Below are positions 48,010 through 58,568 of a DNA stretch of 64,000 bases, in pieces; position 1 is the stretch's first letter; each line of letters begins with the position of its first letter. Source of the stretch: Mesaphorura yosii (taxonomy: Eukaryota > Arthropoda > Collembola > Poduromorpha > Tullbergiidae); assembly GCA_009869945.1 (NCBI GenBank), contig WIXG01000090.1, positions 1-64,000 on the forward strand. Direction: 5' to 3'. Position numbers and translations under genes: made by a program. A model generated the notes under the pieces. It saw nothing but the letters and a program-made list of their open reading frames with translations. It was not told where the DNA came from and did no database searches.

Positions 48010-49230
48010 TTTGGAGATCGGAGACTTGACAATATGTGGTGGGAGCTACTGGCCGGTGTGCCAAATGAATCCTGAACAGATAGAAAGGGTGTGTGACATG
48101 ACCAAGTGATAGAAGAGGATTGTCCTAAGAGATTTAATAATGTGGATGAAAGTCATTACTTACATTTTCCAAATGTAGGAAATGGCCATTCCAGTTCAAC
48201 AATCACCCGGTCCTCCACAGAAACAATTTGGAATTGTCCAAGATTTAGTATAGTGAATGAATACTTTTCAATGAACGTTTCGCGCTTCTTGGGTGAGAAC
48301 CCTCTTCTTGAACCATATTGAAATGATGCTCATTCCATAGCTGGTTTGGTTTGTTGACAAAGGAAAGTCATGACTGCATCCTTTTCTTAAAAGAATCGAG
48401 GCACCATTTATTCGTTCATCTCAGATAAGTTCAGTAACGCTTTCGACTACACTTTCAGCTTCGTTTTCTAATGATTTGAATTTTACCTTTCAACTTTTAA
48501 GAATAATTGACAGCTTTCGCATGACGTCAATTTGCTTTTATAAAATTACAATCATCATCTTATCATCACACGGAATGGAGCAGCTTGAAATAATTTCTAA
48601 GTTGAGTTTTTAAATTTGAAGCGTATTTTGCTGTGAAACAGTTCTTTGGGAGACTCATTCAGCATACAATTAACTCATGCTTAGTTAATACTTTAGATTC
48701 CAAGATTAAAGCCATTTTTCAACTTAGCAGCGCTTGATTGTTGGGAATGCAACAATGCAATATGCAAATGGCGAGATTAAAACTAAGAAGTGAATAAATT
48801 AAAAGTGAAGAGAATACACACATTACAAGTGAACTTAATTAATAAACTGACAAAAGAAGAAAAATCCGTGCTAGGATATTGGAAATCAGAGTACTAAAAT
48901 TTAAGGTGAATTACAATTAAAATTAATGACTAAAATGGCTTATAATTGAGGTAGCAAAACATATGCTTTGTATTATATTTCTTGTGTTTGACAATCGACT
49001 TCATTTACGCTTACATTTACGCATTTACGGTATTATAAGATTTGTATTGAGATGCCATTGAACAGCATGGATTTTGAGAATTTTTATACTAGTTATTACA
49101 TATTAAGAATTGGTTTTGTTAATCTCTATCACAAACCCTGTTAAATGCTATTGTTTGAAGTTTTCCAAGTGTTCTCCCTATTTTGTAATGTTATTTTGAG
49201 AACGGTGTATTGGTTAGTTGCTCGACTGCG
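48010..49230. other. AT-rich intergenic spacer
   Basis: No gene, strong repeat or RNA seen in about 1.2 kb between the methyltransferase start and the GTPase stop. Confidence 0.55.
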
Positions 49231-52200
49231 TTAATCGTAAAAGTCTGCATCAGTGAGGCTTTGCTTCAAGTATTCGGTGTACATCTCCTTCTGCAAAGGA
49301 CCATAAACAGTATTGGTAATTTGGAATATTTGAAATCATAAATTAATTATCAATAATGTAGTTTATTATTACCTTTCTCTCAGAATACTTGGTAATGATT
49401 TCAGATGCAGTGCGAAGAGCTTTGGCATCTCGCGATGGAAGAACCTGTTCACTCGGTGAAAAGCGTGAGAAGATCAAAAGAGCACCAGAGACGAAGACAA
49501 CGAACGTAATTATTTGCAAATGGTACTGCTGTGGAGCGAAACTCCAGAGAGAAGCCACTGGACCCTGCAATGGAAGCGAATAACTTCGTTCATAATAACT
49601 TCGTTCATAAGCATAATATATATTGTTATATAATAACAAATTTTGCAAGCTGGGCATAGCTGAATCGCATGACAACTTACAATAATCAGACGGAGAGTGT
49701 CAGTCGCAGGTCCAATGTGTTGTCTCATTGCTTCAGGAGTAGTGTTAGCCACAATCATACTGGCTAGAAGGACAATCGGAAGAATCAGTCCAAGAGAGCC
49801 GGTCAGAAGGCCTGCAAACAATTAAAGTTTTAGATTGTAGATGTCATGCGCATAAGGACGCATTAGTCGCATTTCTTTTATGTTTTGTTCACAAGTTGTA
49901 CCAGAGTAAAAACCTCATGCATGGCAGAGCATTATCACTGTTACTAATGAACAAGTGTTCGGACAATTTATCTTGCAAGCTCAAACTCGTGGCCTCAGTC
50001 GAACCACCAACACACTGCTTCCTTTATCAACACTTTGTGCTTTATTAAAATGAGATGGTCGTTGAGGTTGGTTGAACACTTACTTCGAACGTTCTTTTTC
50101 CAATTTCGTGCTTTAGCTTCAGTGTCCAGTCGAAGACGAGTTTGAACTTTGTTGCGGAAGTAGTCACAATCCTTCTCCAAATTGTTTAATGCTGTCTGAA
50201 TGGTTTGATCAATTACTTTCTTAATCTCCTGGCAAACTTCTTCAATCTGATTTGCGCATTTGGTTGGCTGTAAAGATACAAAACGCAACGCAATAAAATT
50301 TTCGTTCCACACGCGTCAACGCATGCCTACGTTTAAAATGAACGTACTCTAGATACTTGTTCTGGTAGAAAAATAGTCGGCATGTCAAACCCAGTGCGAT
50401 TCAGTCCTGGCCTTTTGCAAAGTTCTTGCACGATCTGCATTAGGACCCTAAATTCGTAAAAAATCAATTCATATTTAAATTCGGGCTTAACGTTTGAAAC
50501 AATTAGCTAGAGTAAGTGGCCATACTTTTGACGATCCGTTTCATTCCCAGCTTCATCAGCTTTAGCTAAATACAGGCGCATTTTGTCACTGTGCGCAGCC
50601 CACAGCTTTTCGACAATTGACAGCGTTCGCTTGCACAGGGCTTGGCCCATGGGGTCGAAGAAGACAAAAACCAAGTCTGCCATATCTCCTGTACACGTGG
50701 CAATAAAAGTTGAGAACTGTCCGGAGTCATTGGTTAATACTGCATAATGTAAATAGAAATCTATCTCTAGTCACGCCACTTGTATCCAAATCCAATGTAG
50801 TTATGAAATCAGAGTTAATCCGAATTTACTTCTATCACATCTAATATATAAGCATTATTATCATCAAAGGAAGCCATTTTCGTGCTTTTTCCAGGAAAAA
50901 TCGGAAAATATTTAAATAATTAAACATTGGTATCCAAGAGGAAAACCATTAGTCACTAGAGGAAATTTTTTTCATGTTGCACAAAATTTGCAAGTGGTGT
51001 TACTAGATAGTAGATTTCTATGGACATTACTCACCGAGCCAAAGCAAATTTTCATTGACATCGAAAGGGTAATGCATGTCACCATCTACCAAACCTGGTG
51101 TATCGATGAAGGTGACCAAATTGAACTTCTTCGCACGAGAAGTGCTGACTTCAGTTGTTAAGAAATCCAGCACACCTGCAATACAAACGTATATACGCAC
51201 ATGAGTAATTGTTGTTCATTCATCACCTGATTTCAACGTAATTGACAGAAATAAACTTCTAAGAAATGAGGGAGTTCGTTTACGCAAAATATCTGAGGTT
51301 TTTCAATCGAAGTTATTTGCCAGGAGCTTCCCGTCAAAAATATTGGTGTATATTTATAAGCGTTTGCTCGTACAAAAGTATGCATTTCGATTCAAAGTTT
51401 CCTTAATCCCGACTCATTCATTTGGGAATTGGCACCATTAAATCCTCATCCAGGATATTGGATATTCATATCCCGCATACGATAACGAAGGTTCACGTAG
51501 CGTAACGGCGTTCATAAGCCTGTATGTTGTCTCAAGCATAACTTCCATCACATGAGTGTGAAAGTTGTATTGTTATGAACTAAACTCGAAACCACAAGGA
51601 AAAGGTACGTGGAAATTGATAAAGAAGGAAAGGCAAGTCCGCGGAATGTCCAACGCCGCACTGGCACGGTCAACGAATCACTTGCGAATTTCGCAAAAGT
51701 GGATGTCGACTTCTTCTTTGTGAGATTCGCTACAATTGCAAAATGATGGTATTAATTACGGTCCAGTAACCATTCTTCTCAATCCAGAGGGGCAATGAGA
51801 GATGGTAGAGAGTCATTATTCATAAGGGTGTAGTGAAGTTGGAAGGAAATGGATACGTTGTCCTCTTGCAATATAAATGCGTCCTTTTTTATTGATTCGC
51901 CGACGCCTCGCTCACGGAATTATATTCACTGCAAAACATTGTTAAGGTCATGCAAAAGCAAGAACGTCTTGTAATGTTGAGTGTTGACGAGACCAGTGTC
52001 ACTTGCGTCTGTCGGCGAGACAAATTTGTAGACATCAGACACTTCCCGTCGCCGCTCGTATAAGTCACGCTCATGAAATATTCGCCCATCACATTAGTCA
52101 AGCCAAGACGTGATTTCAATAAAATAGAAATTATTGATTCTTCCGTTGTTCATCGCCTTTCGACAGGCTCTGGCCCAAAATTATGAAGAAGCGAACGTTG

Positions 52201-55200
52201 TTATACTTTTTGTGATGCCACTTCATACAAGAGATAAATGACTTCATCACAACACAAGAGTAGAATTGATTAGGTTGAAAAACAAGCGAGCACGAACTGC
52301 ATCCGAAATCCGACACTAAATCGTGCTTCAGATGCATGCTCATTTGTGCTTACACTTGCACTGCATTAACATTTTACCATTCATTGACTCATTATTACTG
52401 GTCATGTCATGATATTGAACTTATTCTGCGTGCCATGGTCGCGGACGAAGCTTGCAATGAAATGAATGTAAAGGACATGGACATAGAGACAGAGAATTGA
52501 ACGAGTTATCCGGGCAATATGCAAGAGACAAATTCTTCACCACAGCATGGGAATTGAACATTTGAGACCCAGGCCCTCTTTCCGATTATCATTGGACACC
52601 AGATGTTTCTGAGGTTTTGGCCTCCTTTTATCATCGAAGGGCTTGGATTATGCATGAAACAAAAACGAAACTGACAAAAGTCAAGATGACAATTCGTTGT
52701 CCTTTCTTGAGAAACTGGCTCGTCGGATGCAGCCAACTGGTTAACGGAGAAACGGAATAAAAAATCGCAGCCGTGTGTTACCACATCCCTGGAGGAAGTT
52801 GGCGCAACAAGTGCTGCTCCGAGTACCCGTTTTAGCCTTACAACTGTTCCAACAGACTCGTCATCATTCATCACTGCCACTGCCATACCAGTGCGGTAGT
52901 TGTGGCAGTCAGTCAGTATTCGCCATAATCGTATTATAATGGATACATGCAACAGGCTAACCTCGCTCATAGCGCACAATCGTTTAACGTGTGCAAAGCA
53001 ACCATCGCCGAGTGGTGGTGGTTTTGGTTGCTGGAATGAAAATTCTTATAAAATCTCAACTCTCCTCGTCAATCGCTCAGTAATCAGTTTTCATTTCGAA
53101 GCAATTAGTCGTTCAGTTTTGAGCTGGCCTACCCGGGTGTCGGACGTACCACACTCACTCAGGGCATGGCCAGCAGAGCAGTCGTAATTAGAGCAGGCAC
53201 AAAGCGGGTGGTGGTTACGAGGCACTAGGCGAGTACCACCACAAACAAGTGTTGGTTGTTTAGATATCTTATAAAAATCCCCAGACATTTTATCACTTTC
53301 TTCTCTCAACGGCCAAGTCATGGCGTTTCCTTTCGTTGCCCCACGATTTGTTCAGTTCTGCTTCAAAGCAGTGCCAAACGACTACGAGAGAAACGCCACC
53401 ATTCAAACTAAACGATTTTCCAGGAGAAGACTACGCTACTACGTCTCCTTGACAAAGCTCCTCCACAGTTCAGTTCTTTACAGGGCACTTTGCATTTGAT
53501 TTAAAACAAGCAAGCTGCCCTTTAAAGGGCTATACTCGTGGCTGGAAAGTTCAACGGAAGAAGCGAAAAATGGCGCAGAGGAGTCAATGAGAGAAATTCT
53601 TACCTGGCATATCCTTCATTGGGCGAAGGTGAGGATATAGCTGAAGCGTGGCCTCTCCCTGATGGTAAGAAACAAGCAGACCATTATTAAGAATCACGTT
53701 CCTGTCTATTTTCGGTTGCAAAGTTGCAATGGAGTTCTTGTTTTCTTTTGACCCGATGATCTTACCTTGAGACATTCGCGACGCTTTCCACACGTAACGA
53801 AACAGAAGCCCTGGGTCTCAATAGCCACGCCGGTTGTCAGGATCTCGTCTTCAATGTACCTGTTTTGCAAATACTTAAATGCTCACTCTGACTCGGGACT
53901 CGTTGACTGCTACCGCTTGCACGGAAATGCTTACCAATTAATGAAGCTTGATTTGCCAGCGGAATGATTTCCGAGCAGAAGGACGGTGATTTTGCGGCGT
54001 GGAATCCGAACTTCGCAGTCAAGCATTTTTCCGAAACGGGCTAATCCTGTACAAAAACGAAAGAGTTGGTTCATATTTCTGTAGAAATTGAGGCGATTTC
54101 GGTATATCGGGGCGGTATGCGTATGATTTCGCAAAGCTTTCTAATGACAATCGGCAATGATTCTACTAGAGAATGCCTGGAATTTAGTTTCGAAGGTCAA
54201 AATTACGCATTACGATTGTGAGACTTATACGGTCTCAGTACTCAGCAGACATTCCATGATTGATAAATATGCGCAGATGTCAATAGCCGAAGCGTTTTCC
54301 GCGTGATTCGGTTTAGGTGATTCATGCGACTCATAATAATCGCTCACCTCTCGCTGGTTCCGTTCTTTGATAAAAATTCTTGCCCTCCACCGTCGCCACC
54401 GTGTACTGTTTGTGTATCTGCCTCATGCCATGAGTGAATATTCGCCAGCCGAGGTTACGCAAACCCCAAGCAGTCAATATTATTAAGTGCCGTAACAATA
54501 AATAGTAAATGATGTAATATTGAATTTTTGCATTTCAGGTGGCAAGTTGAGACATGCAGCCAGAGAGTTCACACAGGCGCAATTTGCAGATTCGCAAATG
54601 GGAACTCTGCACTTTGATCTCCCGTGCGTAAAGAATTTTAATCCTTCGTAACTTCACAAAGTGACAAAACGTTTTTCAGCTCTGATGAAACGTCTGCGTC
54701 TATCGCAATGAGAGCGGCCCTGGCTTGTGAGAGCACAGATCAGATCACTGCAAATAGGAACGGGACAGCAGTAGAGGAACTACACCCCATGCGTGTGTCT
54801 GACCAGCTGCCTTTGGGTCATCGACAGATGCAGGCAGGTCGCTCGGTGCAGAAACAATTTTTCGGTGGGTTGACCAGGATGAAAATAAGCAATATCTTAT
54901 GTGTATTAGAAATTAAATTTGCATTGCAATTTCATTTCAAGTTGCTCAACTCAAGTATGACTGCTGGAATTTGTAGAAGATGAATGTTGACTCAAAGTCA
55001 CAGTCCAAATCCATAAGCATAAAATGCAAGATAAGCAAAAACAAAGCTGCTAGCATGAAAACAAGCGCACGGGAAACACGCGATTGGGTGTCCTCGGTCA
55101 GGAAGAGATGTATACAAGGAAAAAAGGACAGAAAGTTTATCGATAAGGAAGGGCCATCCTCACTAATGACCTCGGATTTCAAGGTTTCAGAAGGATCGGT

Positions 55201-55621
55201 AAAAACAGGTTAAGATGAAGTTAGTAGATGAATAGGTCTGTCCACTAAATTGGTATTATGCGGGCTGACGATGTTAGGCTCTTCATGAAATTTCTAAAAC
55301 ATGATCTCAAATTTCTGATTAATGGTCTTAAGAAGGCGATTTTAAATAAAGCAAGGACAGCTTCACAGCTTTTGGCTACACGGTATGAGGGAGTCCACGT
55401 TGTTGGTGACGGTAGCGAAAATAAATCAGTTTACCTTTGTGTTTATCCATGTAAATTGTGAAGATTTCATTCAGCATTTTCTCATTAACAGACATGATTT
55501 GTTGCTCAATTGAATTTGCGGTTTGCCGAATTTCATTGCGTGGCGGGCCATCCCCTTGTCCACGGCGATTTGGGGCATATGATTTTTCAGTGTGACGTTG
55601 ACGAACTTCACCTCCTTCCAT
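49231..55621 (-). CDS. Membrane-anchored dynamin/EHD-superfamily GTPase
   Basis: Eleven exons: 55621-55435, 54046-53935, 53859-53766, 53658-53604, 51175-51035, 50688-50526, 50447-50357, 50267-50084, 49811-49681, 49564-49373, 49290-49231; 469 residues. Motifs: P-loop LLGNHSAGKSSFINW (G1), TTGVAIETQGF (probable switch I/G2 area), VTFIDTPGLVDGD (G3), MADLVFVFFDPMGQALCKR and LAKADEAG (G4), all as in EHD-like members of the dynamin superfamily. There is no C-terminal EH domain; instead two hydrophobic helices follow, LLTGSLGLILPIVLLASMIV and YHLQIITFVVFVSGALLIF, with a short charged tail ending DADFYD. A membrane-remodelling or tethering role is inferred. The start at 55621 follows an acceptor-like CCCCTTTGTAG. 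The phase-1 junction of exons 1 and 2 could hide a small missed exon. Introns 1 (1.4 kb) and 4 (2.4 kb) are unusually long. Confidence 0.85.
49579..49608. repeat. 15-bp exact tandem duplication in a GTPase intron
   Basis: AATAACTTCGTTCAT is present twice without spacer. It lies 15 nt from the 3' splice site of intron 9 on the minus strand, so it duplicates the likely branch-point zone. Confidence 0.8.
53047..53081 (+). promoter_or_regulatory. TATA + initiator core-promoter pair inside GTPase intron 4
   Basis: TATAAAAT at 53047-53054 is followed by TCAGT at 53077-53081. The A of the initiator is 32 nt from the TATA start, the classic arthropod spacing. It is oriented opposite to the host gene. 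A second TATAAAAA lies at 53270-53277. Confidence 0.35.
53320..53499 (+). CDS. Possible 59-residue ORF nested in GTPase intron 4
   Basis: ATG in the context AAGTCATGG opens a 59-codon frame beginning MAFPFVAPRFVQFCF, with a basic, Arg-rich middle. It starts 50 nt after TATAAAAA at 53270. No family recognised. Its support is the promoter-like spacing only; a chance ORF of this length is quite possible. Confidence 0.2.
   Translation: MAFPFVAPRFVQFCFKAVPNDYERNATIQTKRFSRRRLRYYVSLTKLLHSSVLYRALCI
54430..54990 (+). CDS. Possible nested gene (108 residues, four exons) in GTPase intron 1
   Basis: On the strand opposite to the host gene. Exons 54430-54472, 54539-54623, 54680-54864 and 54977-54990 join in frame from ATG (CATGCCATGAG) to TGA. 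Acceptors are good (CATTTCAG, TTTTTCAG), donors moderate (GTGCGT, GTGGGT) and the first donor weak (GTCAAT). The product begins MSEYSPAEVTQTPSSGKLRH, is hydrophilic, rich in Ala, Gln, Ser and Thr, and ends QKQFFEDEC. No domain, signal peptide or membrane helix. AATAAA signals at 55345 and 55420 could end the transcript. I do not recognise the protein; the exon choice was made for frame continuity. Confidence 0.35.
55345..55350 (+). terminator. Possible poly(A) signal of the nested plus-strand gene
   Basis: AATAAA 355 nt after the proposed stop at 54990 and before GTPase exon 1; a second copy lies at 55420-55425. Confidence 0.25.
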
Positions 55622-56759
55622 TTTTCTACAAAGGGGCCACATTGAAGTTAGAATTTCTTCATAAGTAGATGAATTTGCATCTTGAATTTGGCGTAAAACT
55701 TACCAAATGTAATCCGAAAATCACCAGTTGAGCTTCGTGGAAACAGTAGATAATACTTGACTAAGAACGTCAAAGCTCGCTGGGGTTTCTCTTATCTGAA
55801 GAAAACCGGATTACTCGAGGATCACAAGCTCGCTGGGGGGGGTTTCTGCAAAGCAAAAAAGGATACTTCTTTCAACTTCAGCTACAATATACGCTTAACT
55901 GCAAACAGTTGGCGATGGATCCAATCAGAATTGAGGCTGAGCTAAGATTGACAACGAAAAAACGATAGCAGTGTCCCTATAAACATAATCAGACACATCA
56001 TCGTATGCAACTATTATGAATTTCACATATCTCTTTGTTTTAAATTCAAAGTGATTAAAATCAATTGAGTCCAATTTGTTATTATTATTTATGAAGCTTA
56101 CCAGATCACAGGCAGGAAGTGAACCGAAGGGGAACTTTGTCTCGACCGTCACACAAATTTTCACCGAATGACACTGCTTACGTCTTGTACAGTTTGAGAC
56201 TTAAATCTGCATAATAATTAATCTAATTTCAAGCACTACAATAAAATCTGCTTAAATCTGTCACCACCTGGAAAAATTCCCCAATCCAAATCTGAGGAAC
56301 TAGCAGACACAGCGATTTTTATTCTTGTGTTCAAGACTGCCTGATGATTTTAATCGTTCTGCATGTGCATTCGAAAAGCTACGTACGTGCAGCAATTCCC
56401 TCACATGGAAGCAGCGGTAAAGTAAAATTCACACGACTGTGTATTTTCGTTGATGATGCAGACCAAGTATGAATTCTTTGTCTCATGAACTAATTTGCGT
56501 TATTAATGGTAAATCTATTGTCTTTTCCATATTCCATGCGTATGATAATTCGTGCATTATGGTGAATCGGGATGCGTACGACTGTCTGATTAAGAGCACG
56601 AGTCGTATGTCGGAATGGCTTATTCAGTTCTTTTTAGTATTAAATGCAAAATAATTTTGATAGTGGACATAGTACAAAGCTGACTGGGTTTAGAAGGTAA
56701 TTTGGTTTTACGCAATAGAATTAAATGCTATAGTAGTCGTTGGGCTCATCTCTTCATTT
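55622..56759. other. Spacer upstream of the GTPase gene and downstream of PIGU
   Basis: It holds the likely 5'UTR acceptor of the GTPase at about 55626 (minus) and an imperfect direct repeat of AAGCTCGCTGGGG at about 55772 and 55828. No coding content recognised. Confidence 0.45.
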
Positions 56760-58568
56760 TCATGTTAGCGAAAGCGCTGCCGGTTTTCCATTCAATGATT
56801 TCTGGATTCCATGCTTCAAGAAGTACTCGCGCTTTAGATGAGCGAGGAGAATGTCGGTTAACAAGAATATCTGCCAAGACAAAAGTCGAGATATTATTCA
56901 TATTTGAGATTAAACTATCAATCTGCAAATCCCAAGTAAAATACAGCCTCAAATACCTGGGCAGTCCCAAACGCGATTGTGACACCAAAGTAAAAGTTGG
57001 CATTTGCGGATCCAGAGTAGATCCACAAGTACCATTGAATGGGAGCCAAAACTGTTGTCGCAATGAAGAAACAACCGACTAGAAACTTTTGCTGCATAAC
57101 TGAACAAATGAATGAAATAATTGACCATCAATGTTAACTTATTGTAGCCTCCATTTCATATTATGCAACCGTACTTACAAGGGAAAATATGTTTCCACAT
57201 TGGCAGGAATGACAAATAGAACCCAATGTCGCCAACACATGGGTACGATTTGAATATGGCCATCAATGAGCACAAGGCATAGACGAGAAGTGGGGGCTCG
57301 TCATAAAATCTTATAGTTAACGGAAGCACATAAATGAAGGCATTGATTTGAAATGTACAAATAAACAGAAGGTGGAAGTGCTCAAACATTTCAGTGAAGA
57401 AATACCAAAACAAACCAATGTTGGGTTTTAGATCGCGAACATTAAGTCTACAAGAAAACACAAAATGAACAATTATTTTTGCCCAGGATCTAAAGATCTG
57501 AATCTTATTGGCACTCACATGAACCCATACGTCCGATCCATGAAATCCCAGCTGTCGAACTGGCAGCTGGACCACTTCAGTAAAATCAGGAAGCCAGCCA
57601 CACTTGCAAAGGTGACGAATGATATGACACGGGCCAACGCCAGAATCCATTCCACATCGGAGTCTTGCTTCCTGAAGTTTGGTCGTCCAGTGCAATGTTT
57701 ATTGTACAGGAAAATACAAGTTGGGAAGAGTAGAACCGCCGGGTAGAACGACTGATATGTTGCCACGACCAAACCAATCACAACAGGCATCCAGAATCCT
57801 AATATTTATATTTTATATAGAAAATGGATTCATTTATTTATTTAAAGATTATTTTCTAATTCAGTGTACCTGCGGACATTCCGAAGATAGCCAAAGCTAA
57901 GAATAAATTCACAAACACTGTTGAAGTTTGTCCTAAGCAATTCGCGATTATGAACGGATTGAGGAAGTAGGCCATGAAAACAGATTCTCCGTACGGGTCT
58001 TCCGGTTTGACAAGAAGATCCACACCACTCTCAGATTTGGTGTGCTTCGAATCCTTCTGCGAGTTCATAAACTGCGAGACAAACGATTGGAAACTTGTTA
58101 ATTCCAAAGTAGCACGGGCGATCTATGAAAATTTCAAGATCATTATTACACACATAGAATTCCTTAAACTTCTCAGCAGCCTGTCCGACAAAAATCGCAG
58201 CAAGAAGATCGAGCAGGACAAAGTAGCTAAATATCATCAGTGGCGTTGACATTTCAATTAAATTGAATGCAAGTACTAAAGCCAATGGCGTTTCATGGAC
58301 AGAATCTCCTAGATACGGCGAAATTTGGTTCTTCATCAGGTGAACACCTTCTTGTACTGAAAGCAAACCCCAGACAACGATAAGCGGTCAGCTCTGCACA
58401 GGAAATTAATTTAGATTGTGAGTGTAAATACTTACTCGCAAGCCAAGAGTTGGACGGGGTGGAGACTTCTACTCTTTTCATTAGCGTTGGGCCAAAGTCA
58501 GCATAGTAAAGAACGAATCTGGTGGTGGCTCCAATAAGTGTGGAGATAAAGACTCTCTGTGATACCAT
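56760..58568 (-). CDS. PIGU: GPI transamidase subunit PIG-U
   Basis: ER multi-pass subunit of the GPI transamidase complex that attaches GPI anchors to proteins. Seven exons: 58568-58436, 58356-58154, 58071-57870, 57798-57519, 57447-57179, 57099-56957, 56870-56760; 446 residues, near the usual 435. Diagnostic segments: RVEVSTPSNSWL near the N-terminus, SPYLGDSVHETPL, YFLNPFIIANC, VATYQSFYPAVLLFP, and LKPNIGLFWYFFTEMFEHF (the most conserved PIG-U block). AIFKSYPCVGDIGFYLSFLP, WIYSGSANANFYFG and a C-terminal LLTDILLAHLKREYFLKHG follow. About 8-10 hydrophobic helices fit the family. The exon 2/3 junction is the least certain: the acceptor could also be 58056 (GAACTCGCAG), removing five residues. 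Confidence 0.95.

Noticed and set aside
49579-49608. Similarity of ATAACTTCGTTCATA to a loxP arm
   Set aside because: The repeat is direct, not inverted, the match is partial and there is no recombinase context; coincidence.
52506-52979. 157-codon minus-strand ORF in GTPase intron 4
   Set aside because: No ATG at its start, no motif, and the host gene splices cleanly around it.
54946-55213. Overlapping ORFs on both strands (Lys/Ser-rich plus, hydrophobic minus)
   Set aside because: Neither joins in frame to the neighbouring exons: the plus frame is incompatible with the donor at 54864, and the minus frame has no matching splice sites.
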